From Sedimenticola sp. (lineage in GTDB: Bacteria > Pseudomonadota > Gammaproteobacteria > Chromatiales > Chromatiaceae): a DNA stretch of 15,717 nt. The number at the start of each line of letters is the position of its first letter. Position 1 is the stretch's first letter. This document shows, piece by piece, positions 1 to 7,921 of the stretch. The translations under genes were made by a program, and so were the position numbers. The stretch is from contig JAUXBK010000035.1 in the NCBI GenBank assembly GCA_030619405.1, forward strand, positions 1 through 15,717, given 5' to 3'. Under the pieces are notes generated by a model, which did not search any database, was not told the DNA's origin, and saw only the letters and a list, made by a program, of their open reading frames with translations.

Positions 1-114
1 CACCATGATTAGATCATGGATATATAACTTATTAGTTCTAATAGAAAAATACATTTTCAGACGAAAATTGGACACTCTGCAACGAGTACAGCCCGTTGCC
101 GACACCAAAAAAAT

Positions 115-192
115 GACAGGATTTACAGGATTGTTCAGGATTAACAGAATGTACAGAATTACATAAACCTGTAAATCCTGTTAATCCTGTCC
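115..192. repeat. Palindromic dispersed repeat (CAGGATT family)
   Basis: The left side carries iterated units GACAGGATTTACAGGA (115-130) and CAGGATTAACAG (137-148). The right side carries CCTGTAAATCCTGTTAATCC and onward (168-192), which is the reverse complement of the same units. The whole block can fold into a long imperfect hairpin. Sequences of this CAGGATTAACAGGATTTACAGG type are familiar as dispersed intergenic repeats in many unrelated bacterial genomes. No protein is encoded. Whether it is mobile or regulatory cannot be told from one copy. Confidence 0.75.
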
Positions 193-323
193 ATTTATTG
201 AGACGATTTTGAACGGAAATGGCGAGGTCTGAACCAGTAGAATTGAGTCGGGAATTGAAATCGATACCAAAAATGCTTCAGGCACTACCATGGTTCGTTG
301 AAAAGCCGTAAACCGAAAACTGA

Positions 324-360
324 TAACCGTGAACGGTTACCGTCAGGCGCACCTCGCCTG
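324..360 (-). terminator. Tandem hairpins after the GGDEF/EAL gene, possible terminator
   Basis: Directly downstream of the minus-strand stop codon (365-367) are two stems. The first is CAGGCG (344-349) with CGCCTG (355-360) around a 5-nt loop. The second is TAACCGT (324-330) with ACGGTTA (333-339). On the minus strand the second stem is followed by TCAGTTTTC, a poor U-tract, so intrinsic termination is plausible but not strong. Confidence 0.35.
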
Positions 361-364
361 TCGA

Positions 365-2851
365 TCAACCCGCCTTCTCCATCATGGTACCGCCGCTGCT
401 GACAAAATCTTCCAGTGGCGCCGGTCGGGCGATGGCGTAACCCTGTCCGTAATCGACACCGATATCCTGCAGGCGCTCGAGAATCGCCTCACTCTCCACG
501 AATTCGGCGATGGTCTGTTTCCCCATCACGTGACCAATATCGTTGATGGAGCGCGCCATGGCAAAGTCGATCTCGTCCTCCATGATATCCCGGACGAAGG
601 AGCCATCGATCTTCAGATAATCCACCGGCAGGTTTTTCAGGTAGGCAAAGGAAGACATGCCCGAACCAAAATCATCCAGTGCAAACAGGCAGCCACGCCG
701 TCTGATCTTTTCCATGAAACGTACCGCCTTGCTCAGGTTCGATACGGCTGCCGTCTCCGTAATCTCAAAGCAGATCCGCTCGGCAGGCACGGAGAGTCCG
801 GCCAGCTGGTCATTCAGGAACTGCAGAAAGGTGTCATCGGTGATCGAATGACCGGAGAGATTGATGCTGCAGAGTCCCAGATTTTCCACATGCCCGGGAT
901 GCGCCTCCAGCCAGGAGAAGGTGGTCCGCACCACCCACCGGTCGATGGTGGGCATAAGGCTGAATCGCTCGGCTGCCCTCAAAAAGACCGCCGGCGAAAC
1001 GAACTCGCCCGCCTCGTCCCGCATCCGGATCAGGATCTCATAATGCCAGCGCCTATCCACCTCCCTCCGGCCCAGAGGCTGTATGGACTGCTGGTAAAGG
1101 AAGAAGCGACCATCCAGAAACGCATCGTGGATTCGGCCGACCCAGCGCATCTCGCCCTGACGGCGGGCCAGCTCCACATCATCGTGACGGAACAGGTGGA
1201 CCCGGTTGCGCCCCTGCTCCTTGGCCACGAAGCAGGCGGTGTCCGCCGCACTGAGCACATCACTGATGGTCTGTTCCCGGGAGTGGACCTGCACGACCCC
1301 CAGGCTCGCAGTGAGGGTAAAACCCACCCCCTGCCATTCAAAACGGCTCTCCTGAATCGCCTGCAGCAGATCCCGACCTACCTTTTCTGCCTTGTCCAGA
1401 GGGCAATGTTCCAACAACATGCCGAATTCATCACCCCCCAGGCGCGCGAGGGTGTCACCCGAGCGCATCATGGAGTCGAGCAACTTTCCGATCTGGCACA
1501 GCAGCTCGTCACCGGCCCCATGGCCCCACGTGTCGTTGATAACCTTGAACTGATCCAGATCCAGGTAGAAGACGGCGTGCTCTCCCTCCCCCAGACCCAG
1601 CGCTTCCAGGGACAACCCCAACCGCCGCTCGAACTCATACCGGTTCAGCATCCCGGTCAATCCGTCGTGGGTGGACTGGAAGCTGATCTGATCCGCCATC
1701 TGCCTGGTCTGGGTGATATCGCGGACGGTGGCGGTAAACAGGGGCTCCCCTTCCAGTTCGACCCGGGTTATCGCCAGTTCCACCGGAAACTCGACCCCAT
1801 CCGAACGCATGGCGGTGGTCTCCACCCGCCTTCCCAGAATATTCTGCCTTCTGGCCTCCAGATTGCGCCGCAACCCCTCCCGGTGCAGACTGCGCAGTGA
1901 AGGGGGAATGAGCACCTGACACAGCTCTGTTCCAATCACCTCCCCACGTTTATAGCCGAAGGCCTTTTCCGCTGCCGTATTGAACTCCGTGATCCGCCCC
2001 TCGTGATCCATGGTGATGATGCAGTCCAGGGCGGATTCCATGATCGCGCCTTTACGCGTCTCACTGCGATACAACTCTTCCATCGCCAGATCACGTTGCT
2101 GCTGGTCCCGGTACAGCCGCCGGAAGAGATAGACCAGCAAGGCGACCCCCATAATCCACACTATACCGAGCACGACCGTGTCTGCAACAAGACGCTGGTG
2201 CTCCCGCACCAGCAATCCGCTCATTGGGACGGAAACACCCACCCCACCGGAGACCTGGCCCACCTTGAAACCCTGATGTCCATGGCACAGCAGGCAGCCG
2301 GGCTTGACCATCATTGGCTTCATCAGCCGAAGATAGGGCTCACCGTCGACCTCGGTAAACTCCATAGCCTCGGTCGTTCCGGCCTCAAAACTCTCCAGCG
2401 CCTCCCGCTCCCACGGGTCCGGCGCGTTCTCAGCCCACAACGGCTTCAAGCTTGTGATACGCCCCGCCACGCCATACAGATCCCCGTAATTTTCATTCAG
2501 CTGGCGAATGATACGGGCCGGGTTGATCAGGGTGAGCTCGCGCCCGGAGGGTGTGACTATGTCTCTTTCAGGGAGCTGAGCAAGATTGGGATCCGGGGGC
2601 ATACGTGGTCCCTTCGGGACGTAGATGATACCGTGACCCGTGCCCCAGAGCCGAAAGGCCAGATCTTTATTGTAGTGCGCCCGTGCCTCGACGATGGCCC
2701 GTTCACGGGTGGCAACCTCCCCGCGATTGATATCCCACATCAGGGCAGCGCCAACCACCAGTGACCAGACACAGAGCAGCATCCAACCGATCAGTTTCAG
2801 CCTTGAACCCGTGCGCCTATAGCGATTCGGCCTGCCAGAGGTGTTACTCAT
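365..2851 (-). CDS. Membrane heme-c sensor diguanylate cyclase/phosphodiesterase (DUF3365-PAS-GGDEF-EAL)
   Basis: This 828-residue protein makes and/or degrades cyclic-di-GMP at the inner membrane. Order: TM1 (about 19-40), a periplasmic Tll0287-like/DUF3365 domain (about 42-215) with the heme-c motif CLLCH at 186-190, TM2 (223-243), PAS (about 266-384), GGDEF (392-555) and EAL (565-815). GGDEF at 472-476 is intact, and RSGD at 463-466 fits the inhibitory RxxD I-site. The EAL signature reads EIL (605-607), but E605, N664, E696, DD 726-727, K747, E783 and Q803 are all present, so both activities look possible. Family knowledge suggests that the DUF3365 heme senses redox state or a small gas ligand; the signal here is inferred. 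The gene is divergent from a chemoreceptor 118 bp away. The start places TM1 correctly at the N-terminus, although no Shine-Dalgarno is visible. The domain assignment is firm; the net direction of c-di-GMP change is unknown. Confidence 0.93.
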   Translation of the reverse strand: MSNTSGRPNRYRRTGSRLKLIGWMLLCVWSLVVGAALMWDINRGEVATRERAIVEARAHYNKDLAFRLWGTGHGIIYVPKGPRMPPDPNLAQLPERDIVTPSGRELTLINPARIIRQLNENYGDLYGVAGRITSLKPLWAENAPDPWEREALESFEAGTTEAMEFTEVDGEPYLRLMKPMMVKPGCLLCHGHQGFKVGQVSGGVGVSVPMSGLLVREHQRLVADTVVLGIVWIMGVALLVYLFRRLYRDQQQRDLAMEELYRSETRKGAIMESALDCIITMDHEGRITEFNTAAEKAFGYKRGEVIGTELCQVLIPPSLRSLHREGLRRNLEARRQNILGRRVETTAMRSDGVEFPVELAITRVELEGEPLFTATVRDITQTRQMADQISFQSTHDGLTGMLNRYEFERRLGLSLEALGLGEGEHAVFYLDLDQFKVINDTWGHGAGDELLCQIGKLLDSMMRSGDTLARLGGDEFGMLLEHCPLDKAEKVGRDLLQAIQESRFEWQGVGFTLTASLGVVQVHSREQTISDVLSAADTACFVAKEQGRNRVHLFRHDDVELARRQGEMRWVGRIHDAFLDGRFFLYQQSIQPLGRREVDRRWHYEILIRMRDEAGEFVSPAVFLRAAERFSLMPTIDRWVVRTTFSWLEAHPGHVENLGLCSINLSGHSITDDTFLQFLNDQLAGLSVPAERICFEITETAAVSNLSKAVRFMEKIRRRGCLFALDDFGSGMSSFAYLKNLPVDYLKIDGSFVRDIMEDEIDFAMARSINDIGHVMGKQTIAEFVESEAILERLQDIGVDYGQGYAIARPAPLEDFVSSGGTMMEKAG

Positions 2852-2859
2852 AATAAAAT

Positions 2860-2889
2860 ATTATAGCGACTGCAGAGAGATAGACTTAA
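2860..2889 (-). promoter_or_regulatory. Candidate promoter giving a near-leaderless transcript
   Basis: A perfect TATAAT lies at 2860-2865 (minus strand), with TTAAGT (3 of 6 to the -35 consensus) at 2884-2889 and an 18-bp spacer. Initiation 6-7 nt downstream would fall about 2-3 nt before the ATG at 2851. That agrees with the absence of a Shine-Dalgarno sequence there. The -35 is weak, so this is a candidate only. Confidence 0.35.
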
Positions 2890-2894
2890 GTTGC

Positions 2895-2921
2895 TAAAGT
2901 ATTGATTTTGATGATCGCTAT
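2895..2921 (+). promoter_or_regulatory. Sigma-28 (FliA)-like promoter for the chemoreceptor gene
   Basis: TAAAGTAT at 2895-2902 matches the flagellar/chemotaxis sigma factor -35 consensus TAAAGTTT at 7 of 8 positions. After an 11-bp gap, ATCGCTAT at 2914-2921 matches GCCGATAA at 4 of 8. The site lies about 50 bp before the chemoreceptor start, which is a sensible place. The -10 half is poor, so confidence is modest. Confidence 0.35.
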
Positions 2922-2969
2922 TATTTTACACCTGATTCTTTATCTGTCGTTGGTCTGCGCCCAAAACTT

Positions 2970-5297
2970 ATGAAAATTAAAACCAAGGTAATCATTGGAG
3001 CGATCCTGGTCTCCTCCATACCGGTGCTGGCCGCCAGCGCGGTGATCGGGTGGCTCTCCCTCAGCAGCGGCCAAAAGGCGCTGGAACAGCAATCGATCAA
3101 GCAGGTCGTCTCCGTCCGGGATAACAAAAAGGCCCAGATAGAAGACTATTTCCGCATGATCCGGGCGCAGATACAGACCTTTTCCAATAACCAGATGGTG
3201 GTAGACGCCATGCTGGGTCTGAACGATGCCTATCAAAATTTCCACGAGGAGTTTACCGAGCAGGACGAAGCGGTCTATCGTGATGGGCTCGAGGAGTTCT
3301 ACCAAGGCGAATTCACCACGGAGTTCCGACGTCATAACGATGGAACCCTCCCGAATGTCGAGCATCTGCTGCAGGGGCTGGATGAGACGGGGTTAACCAT
3401 CCAATACCAATACCTGAAAAACAACCCCCATCCAGTGGGCAAAAAGGCGGGCTGGGATAACCCGGAGGACGATACCCTCTATGCCCAGATACACAGTCTC
3501 TACCATCCTAAATTCCTCGACTTTCTGAATAAGTTCGGCTACTACGACATCCTTCTGGTGGAGCCGGAAGAGGGAAATATCATTTACTCCGTCGCCAAAG
3601 AGGCCGATTTTGGCACCTCTCTGCTCACCGGGCCCTACGCCGAGTCAGGGCTGGCCAGGGCGTTCAAGGCCGTGCGACAGGCCAGTGCCCCGGACCAGGT
3701 GAGGGTGGAAGACTTCTCCGCTTTCCTCCCCGCTTATGGTAACCAGGCCGCCTTCATTGCATCCCCGGTTTTCGATGACGACACACTGATCGGGGTCCTG
3801 ATCTTCCAGATGCCGGCCGATCAGATAAACCGCATCACCACCAGTAGTGGCCAATGGCGGGAGGTGGGGCTGGGAGAGACCGGTGAAACCTACCTGGTGG
3901 GACGCGATCTCAAGGCACGCAGCATCAGCCGCTTTCTAGTGGAAGCCCCGGAGCACTACCCGCAAGTACTGAAACAGCAGGGTGCAGACATGGAGTCGGT
4001 GGCAAAGATCGCCGCCAAGCAGAGCAACATCGGGGTACAGACCATAGCCACCCGCGGGACCGAGGCGGTGATCGGAGGTGAAACCGGGTATGCCATCTTC
4101 CCGGGCTATCTCGGCAAACGGGTCCTCTCTGCCTACACCCCGCTGGCGATCCCGGGGCTGGAGTGGTTCATCCTCAGCGAAGTGGAGGAGAACGAAGCAT
4201 TCGGCCCCGCCCAGGCGCTGGCCGGCAAGATCCTGCGTTCTGCCGGGCTAACCCTGCTCGTCACCCTGGTCGGCGCCGCCCTGATCGGCCTCTTCTTCGC
4301 CCACCGGGGCACCCGCCCAATCCGGATGCTCAACGCCACCATCAACGATATCGCGCAGAACTCCGACCTCTCACAACGCTGTAACGTACACAGCAGGGAT
4401 GAAATCGGCTGTATGGCGGCGGCTTTCGACCAGATGCTCGAGCAGTTTCAGAACAGCATGCATCAGGTGGCGGATGCCACGGTGCATCTGACCCGGGCTT
4501 CCAGCGAGATGAAGGCCTCCACCAGTGCCTCACGTACCATTACCGAACAGCAGCAGGAGCAGATGGAATCGATTGCCAGCGCCATCGACGACATGGCGGT
4601 AAAGGTTCAGGAGGTGGCAACACACGCTGCGGCCACCGCCACGGCCGTCCAGGAAACGGACGCTGCGTCAAACGAGGGATTGCAGGCGGTGACTCAGGCC
4701 ATCGACGCCACCAATCGGGTAGCGGTGGAAGTGGAGACGGCCGCTATGGTGATCCGGGAACTGGAAGCCGAGAACGCGAATATCGGCCTGGCGCTGGGAG
4801 TGATCCAGAACATCGCCGAGCAGACCAATCTGCTGGCACTCAACGCCGCCATCGAGGCCGCCAGAGCCGGGGAGCAGGGACGTGGCTTTGCGGTGGTGGC
4901 GGATGAGGTACGGGCCCTGGCAAGCCGGACCCAGAAGTCCACTCTGGAGATCGAGGAGATCATTCAACGCCTGCAGGAGAAATCCCAGCGTGCGGTGGCG
5001 GTAATGGAGCAGAGCAAGGCCCGGAGCCTGGAGACCGTCTCCAGTGCCGAACGGGTGGGGTCGACCCTGGAGGCCATCGTCCAGTCAGCAGAGACCATTC
5101 GCACCATGGCCGACCAGATTGCCAGTTCCACCGAGCAGCAGAGCCAGGTGGCGGGGGAGATCAGCCGCAATGCCGGTCAGATCACCGAGACCGGGCGCCA
5201 GAGCCTGCAGAGCGTGGAGCGGGTCGACGCCGCCTGCGAGAATCTGAGCGGCCTCGCCATCCTGCTGAAGCACCTGGTGCAGCAGTTCAAAGCGTAG
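2970..5297 (+). CDS. Methyl-accepting chemotaxis protein, dCache sensor
   Basis: This is a 775-residue transmembrane chemoreceptor that controls CheA through CheW. TM1 spans about 8-30. A large periplasmic double-Cache-like sensor covers about 33-420, with the Cache phrase GLGETGETYLVGRD at 301-314. TM2 is about 422-444, HAMP about 447-500, and the cytoplasmic signalling coiled coil runs to the C-terminus. The conserved hairpin tip (IAEQTNLLALNAAIEAARAG and onward) lies at 615-651. There is no C-terminal CheR/CheB-binding pentapeptide; the protein ends QQFKA. ATG 2970 is chosen because it puts the basic residues just before TM1, although no strong ribosome site is visible. The gene is divergent from the heme-c/c-di-GMP gene and overlaps the end of hisC tail-to-tail by 11 bp. 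The ligand cannot be predicted. The assignment is very secure. Confidence 0.95.
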   Translation: MKIKTKVIIGAILVSSIPVLAASAVIGWLSLSSGQKALEQQSIKQVVSVRDNKKAQIEDYFRMIRAQIQTFSNNQMVVDAMLGLNDAYQNFHEEFTEQDEAVYRDGLEEFYQGEFTTEFRRHNDGTLPNVEHLLQGLDETGLTIQYQYLKNNPHPVGKKAGWDNPEDDTLYAQIHSLYHPKFLDFLNKFGYYDILLVEPEEGNIIYSVAKEADFGTSLLTGPYAESGLARAFKAVRQASAPDQVRVEDFSAFLPAYGNQAAFIASPVFDDDTLIGVLIFQMPADQINRITTSSGQWREVGLGETGETYLVGRDLKARSISRFLVEAPEHYPQVLKQQGADMESVAKIAAKQSNIGVQTIATRGTEAVIGGETGYAIFPGYLGKRVLSAYTPLAIPGLEWFILSEVEENEAFGPAQALAGKILRSAGLTLLVTLVGAALIGLFFAHRGTRPIRMLNATINDIAQNSDLSQRCNVHSRDEIGCMAAAFDQMLEQFQNSMHQVADATVHLTRASSEMKASTSASRTITEQQQEQMESIASAIDDMAVKVQEVATHAAATATAVQETDAASNEGLQAVTQAIDATNRVAVEVETAAMVIRELEAENANIGLALGVIQNIAEQTNLLALNAAIEAARAGEQGRGFAVVADEVRALASRTQKSTLEIEEIIQRLQEKSQRAVAVMEQSKARSLETVSSAERVGSTLEAIVQSAETIRTMADQIASSTEQQSQVAGEISRNAGQITETGRQSLQSVERVDAACENLSGLAILLKHLVQQFKA

Positions 5298-6378
5298 CCT
5301 TCAGGGCAGCCAGGAAAGCCGCATTCTCCTGCGAGGTTCCCACGGTTACCCGTAGACACCCCTCCAGCAGAGGGTGGGTACCGTGCAGGTTCTTGACCAG
5401 CACACCCCGCTCGCGCAGCCCGGCATGCACCGCCGGCGCCGCTCCGGCCACCAGCCGCAGCAGTATGAAATTGGCCTCGCTGGGGCAGGGTTCGACCCCG
5501 TCAATCCCCTGCAGCGCCCCGAACAGTGTCTGGCGCTGTCCACGAATGGCCCGGGTCTGCCGGTCGAACAGCGCCTTGTGCTCCAAGGCAAACTCCGCGC
5601 TGACCTGGGTCAGTATATTGATGTTGTAGGGCAGACGGGTCTTGTCGATCTCCCCGATCCAGGCACCGGGGCCCGCCAGCAACCCCAGTCGCAGGCCGGC
5701 CAATCCCATCTTGGAGACGGTGCGCATCACCAGCAGGTTGTCGTAGCGCCCAAGCAGGGGCAGGAAGCTGGCGTCGGTGAAAGGGGCGTAGGCCTCATCG
5801 ATCACCACCAGCCCCGGTGCCGCCTCGAGCACCTGCCGCAGCTCCGCTTCCCTGAACAGGTTTCCGGTCGGGTTGTTGGGACAGGCGAGAAAGATTACCG
5901 CCGGCTCGTGTTTCCGCAGCGCCGCCAGCAGCAGATCCGGGTCCAGTGAGAAATCCCGTCTCCGCAGTGGCACACCGACGTACTCCATCCCGAGGAAAGT
6001 GGCGATCATACGGTACATGACGAAGCTCGGCTCCACCGACAGAAGCACCCGCCCGGACCCGCCCAGGGTGATGGCGATCATCTGGATCAACTCGTCCGAA
6101 CCATTGCCCAGGATCATCTCTGCGTCGCCCGGGATCCCCATCGCCCGGCGCAGGGCAGCGGTCACCCCCGGCGCCTGGGGGTGGGGATAGCGGTTGACAT
6201 CCACACCCCGCAGCCGTTGCAACCACTGGTCACGCAACTCCGCCGACCAGTTGTAGGGGTTCTCCATGGCATCGAGCTTGATCAACCCCTCCGCCTCCGG
6301 CACATGATAGGCGGAGAGCGCTCGGATCTCGGGCCGCACCCAGCGCTCGATCAAACCCTCCATCGATTTCTCTTTCAT
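5287..6378 (-). CDS. hisC: Histidinol-phosphate aminotransferase
   Basis: A 363-residue cytosolic PLP enzyme (fold type I) converting imidazole acetol-phosphate and glutamate to histidinol phosphate and 2-oxoglutarate. Family marks are LDAMENPYNW (35-44), GNGSDELIQ (91-99), CPNNPTGN (166-173), DEAYAPF (194-200) and the PLP-binding lysine K223 in RTVSKMGLAGLRLG. Length is normal for the family. Two starts are possible: ATG 6378, or Met6 at 6363, which has a better-spaced AAAGAG upstream; the protein would differ by five residues. It is last in the mla-murA-his run, but a 238-bp spacer with an inverted repeat separates it from hisD, unlike the tight joints upstream. Its 3' end overlaps the convergent chemoreceptor gene. 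Confidence 0.95.
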   Translation of the reverse strand: MKEKSMEGLIERWVRPEIRALSAYHVPEAEGLIKLDAMENPYNWSAELRDQWLQRLRGVDVNRYPHPQAPGVTAALRRAMGIPGDAEMILGNGSDELIQMIAITLGGSGRVLLSVEPSFVMYRMIATFLGMEYVGVPLRRRDFSLDPDLLLAALRKHEPAVIFLACPNNPTGNLFREAELRQVLEAAPGLVVIDEAYAPFTDASFLPLLGRYDNLLVMRTVSKMGLAGLRLGLLAGPGAWIGEIDKTRLPYNINILTQVSAEFALEHKALFDRQTRAIRGQRQTLFGALQGIDGVEPCPSEANFILLRLVAGAAPAVHAGLRERGVLVKNLHGTHPLLEGCLRVTVGTSQENAAFLAALKATL

Positions 6379-6412
6379 AGCCTTGTCCGCAGCTTACAAA
6401 CCCTCTGTTCAG

Positions 6413-6586
6413 CCACGGATCGACGCGGATGAACGCGGATTATTTCGATAGCAGAGGGGTGCAGAACTTTAACTGCCAACCTTCCGCAGGCCAAAGGAGC
6501 CGTAGCCTCACCGGATCCAGCGGGCAAGGCTGGAACCGTGGCACCACCCCAATATGGATTCCGTGTTCATCCGCGTCAATCCGCGG
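6413..6586. repeat. Long inverted repeat in the hisD-hisC spacer
   Basis: Arms at 6413-6439 and 6560-6586 are 27 nt each and complementary at 24 of 27 positions, around a 120-bp centre. Each arm is itself built of near-repeats of the CACGGAT/CGCGGAT kind (for example GACGCGGATGAACGCGGA at 6422-6439), a type seen as dispersed intergenic repeats in many bacteria. On the plus strand the right arm is followed by GCGGTTTTTTT. The centre has no gene that I can support; a short frame running through it ends inside hisD antisense and is not convincing. Confidence 0.8.
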
Positions 6587-6616
6587 CGGTTTTTTTCAAT
6601 ACCCCCTGCAGACCGG

Positions 6617-7918
6617 CTACTTCTGGAAGCGGTACTCCGCTGAGCGGGCGTGGGCGGTCAGCCCCTCCCCCCGCGCCAGAATAGAGGCGGTCTGTCCGAG
6701 GGTAGCCGCGCCCGCCTCGGAGACCATGATCAGGCTGCTGCGTTTCTGGAAGTCATAGACCCCGAGCGGGGAGGAGAAGCGGGCCGTGCGGGAGGTGGGC
6801 AGCACATGATTGGGCCCGGCACAGTAGTCACCCAGCGGCTCCGAAGTGTAGCGCCCCATGAAGATAGCACCGGCGTGACGGATCTTCTCCGCCATCGCCC
6901 GGGGCTCCTCCACCGACAGCTCCAGATGCTCAGGCGCGATCCTGTTGGCCACCGCCACCGCATCGTCCAGGTCCCGGCAGTGGATGAGGGCACCCCGCTC
7001 CTTCAGCGCCGTGGCAATGATGGACTGCCGCTCCATGGTCGGCAGCAGCCGTTCGATACTCACCCGCACCCGCTCGATGAAACCGGCATCTGGAGAGAGC
7101 AGGATGGACTGGGCATCCTCGTCGTGCTCCGCCTGGGAGAAGAGATCCATCGCCACCCAGTCCGGGTCGGTTCGGCCGTCGCAGATCACCAGGATCTCCG
7201 AGGGCCCGGCCACCATGTCGATGCCGACCTGCCCGAACACCGCCCGTTTGGCGGTGGCCACATAGATGTTGCCCGGCCCTACCACCTTGTCCACCGGCGG
7301 TATCCGCTCCGTCCCGTAGGCGAGGGCGGCCACCGCCTGTGCCCCGCCGACGGCGAACACCCGGTCCACCCCGCTGACCCAGGCGGCGGCCAGCACCAGC
7401 TCATTCGACTCCCCGCCCGGCGTGGGGACCACCATGATCAGCTCGGGCACCCCGGCCACCTTGGCCGGCACCGCATTCATCAGTACCGACGAAGGGTAGG
7501 CCGCCTTGCCGCCAGGGACATAGAGCCCGACCCGGTCCAGGGGCGTCACCTGCTGCCCCAGCAGGGTGCCGTCTTCCTCGGTGTAGCTCCAGGATTCGAC
7601 CCGCTGCCGCTCCGAATAGGCGCGGATCCGCGCGGCCGCATGCTGCAACGCCCGTTGCTGCGCCTCCGGGATGCCGTTCCAGGCCTGTTCCAGGCGCCCC
7701 GGGGGTATCTCCAGATTACGCGCCGTCTGTGCCTGCCAGCCGTCGAAGCGGCGGGTATACTCCAGCAACGCCTCATCCCCACGGCGGCAAATGTTGGCGA
7801 TAATCTCATTGACGGTCTGATTGACCGCCCCGTCGGAGACCGACTCCCAGGCCAGGAGCTGCTCCAGCCGTTCCTGGAAATCGGATTCCATTGTGGAGAG
7901 TTGTCGTATTTCAGCCAT
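6617..7918 (-). CDS. hisD: Histidinol dehydrogenase
   Basis: A 433-residue zinc- and NAD-dependent enzyme for the last two steps of histidine synthesis, histidinol to histidine. The signature YVPGGKAAYPSSVLMNAVPA lies at 133-152. Zinc ligands expected from the family are all present: Q262 and H265 in SQAEHDEDAQ, D364, and H423 in LTAHARSAEYR. The catalytic pair is E330-H331 in RIAPEHLEL, and GPNHVLPTS is at 368-376. The length matches E. coli HisD. The start is supported by AAGGAG at 7926-7931, seven bases before ATG, lying across the end of hisG, whose stop is only 3 nt upstream. This implies one transcript and probable translational coupling with hisG. Confidence 0.97.
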   Translation of the reverse strand: MAEIRQLSTMESDFQERLEQLLAWESVSDGAVNQTVNEIIANICRRGDEALLEYTRRFDGWQAQTARNLEIPPGRLEQAWNGIPEAQQRALQHAAARIRAYSERQRVESWSYTEEDGTLLGQQVTPLDRVGLYVPGGKAAYPSSVLMNAVPAKVAGVPELIMVVPTPGGESNELVLAAAWVSGVDRVFAVGGAQAVAALAYGTERIPPVDKVVGPGNIYVATAKRAVFGQVGIDMVAGPSEILVICDGRTDPDWVAMDLFSQAEHDEDAQSILLSPDAGFIERVRVSIERLLPTMERQSIIATALKERGALIHCRDLDDAVAVANRIAPEHLELSVEEPRAMAEKIRHAGAIFMGRYTSEPLGDYCAGPNHVLPTSRTARFSSPLGVYDFQKRSSLIMVSEAGAATLGQTASILARGEGLTAHARSAEYRFQK

Positions 7919-7921
7919 GGC

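Larger units (their letters stand above)
1..364. other. Gene-free AT-rich flank with small palindromes
   Basis: I find no convincing gene here. The stretch is more AT-rich than the coding regions and holds several small palindromes: CATGAT-TAG-ATCATG at 4-18, TATTAG-TT-CTAATA at 30-43, the larger inverted repeat at 115-192, and two hairpins just downstream of the adjacent minus-strand gene. A phrase at 305-339 (CCGTAAACCGAAAACTGATA and onward) has the low-complexity character of dispersed intergenic repeats. A reading frame opening at 329 on the plus strand is an antisense shadow of the neighbouring gene. Confidence 0.6.

Noticed and set aside
329..1900. A 523-codon plus-strand frame opposite the GGDEF/EAL gene
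   Set aside because: Antisense to intact EAL, GGDEF and PAS motifs; low-complexity composition and no domain.
2902..2915. FNR/CRP-like site TTGAT-N4-ATGAT before the chemoreceptor
   Set aside because: Only the left half matches; the right half is 3 of 5, and it overlaps the sigma-28-like site.
6429..6758. Plus-strand frame in the hisD-hisC spacer
   Set aside because: It begins in the repeat arm and ends antisense to hisD; no ribosome site or domain.
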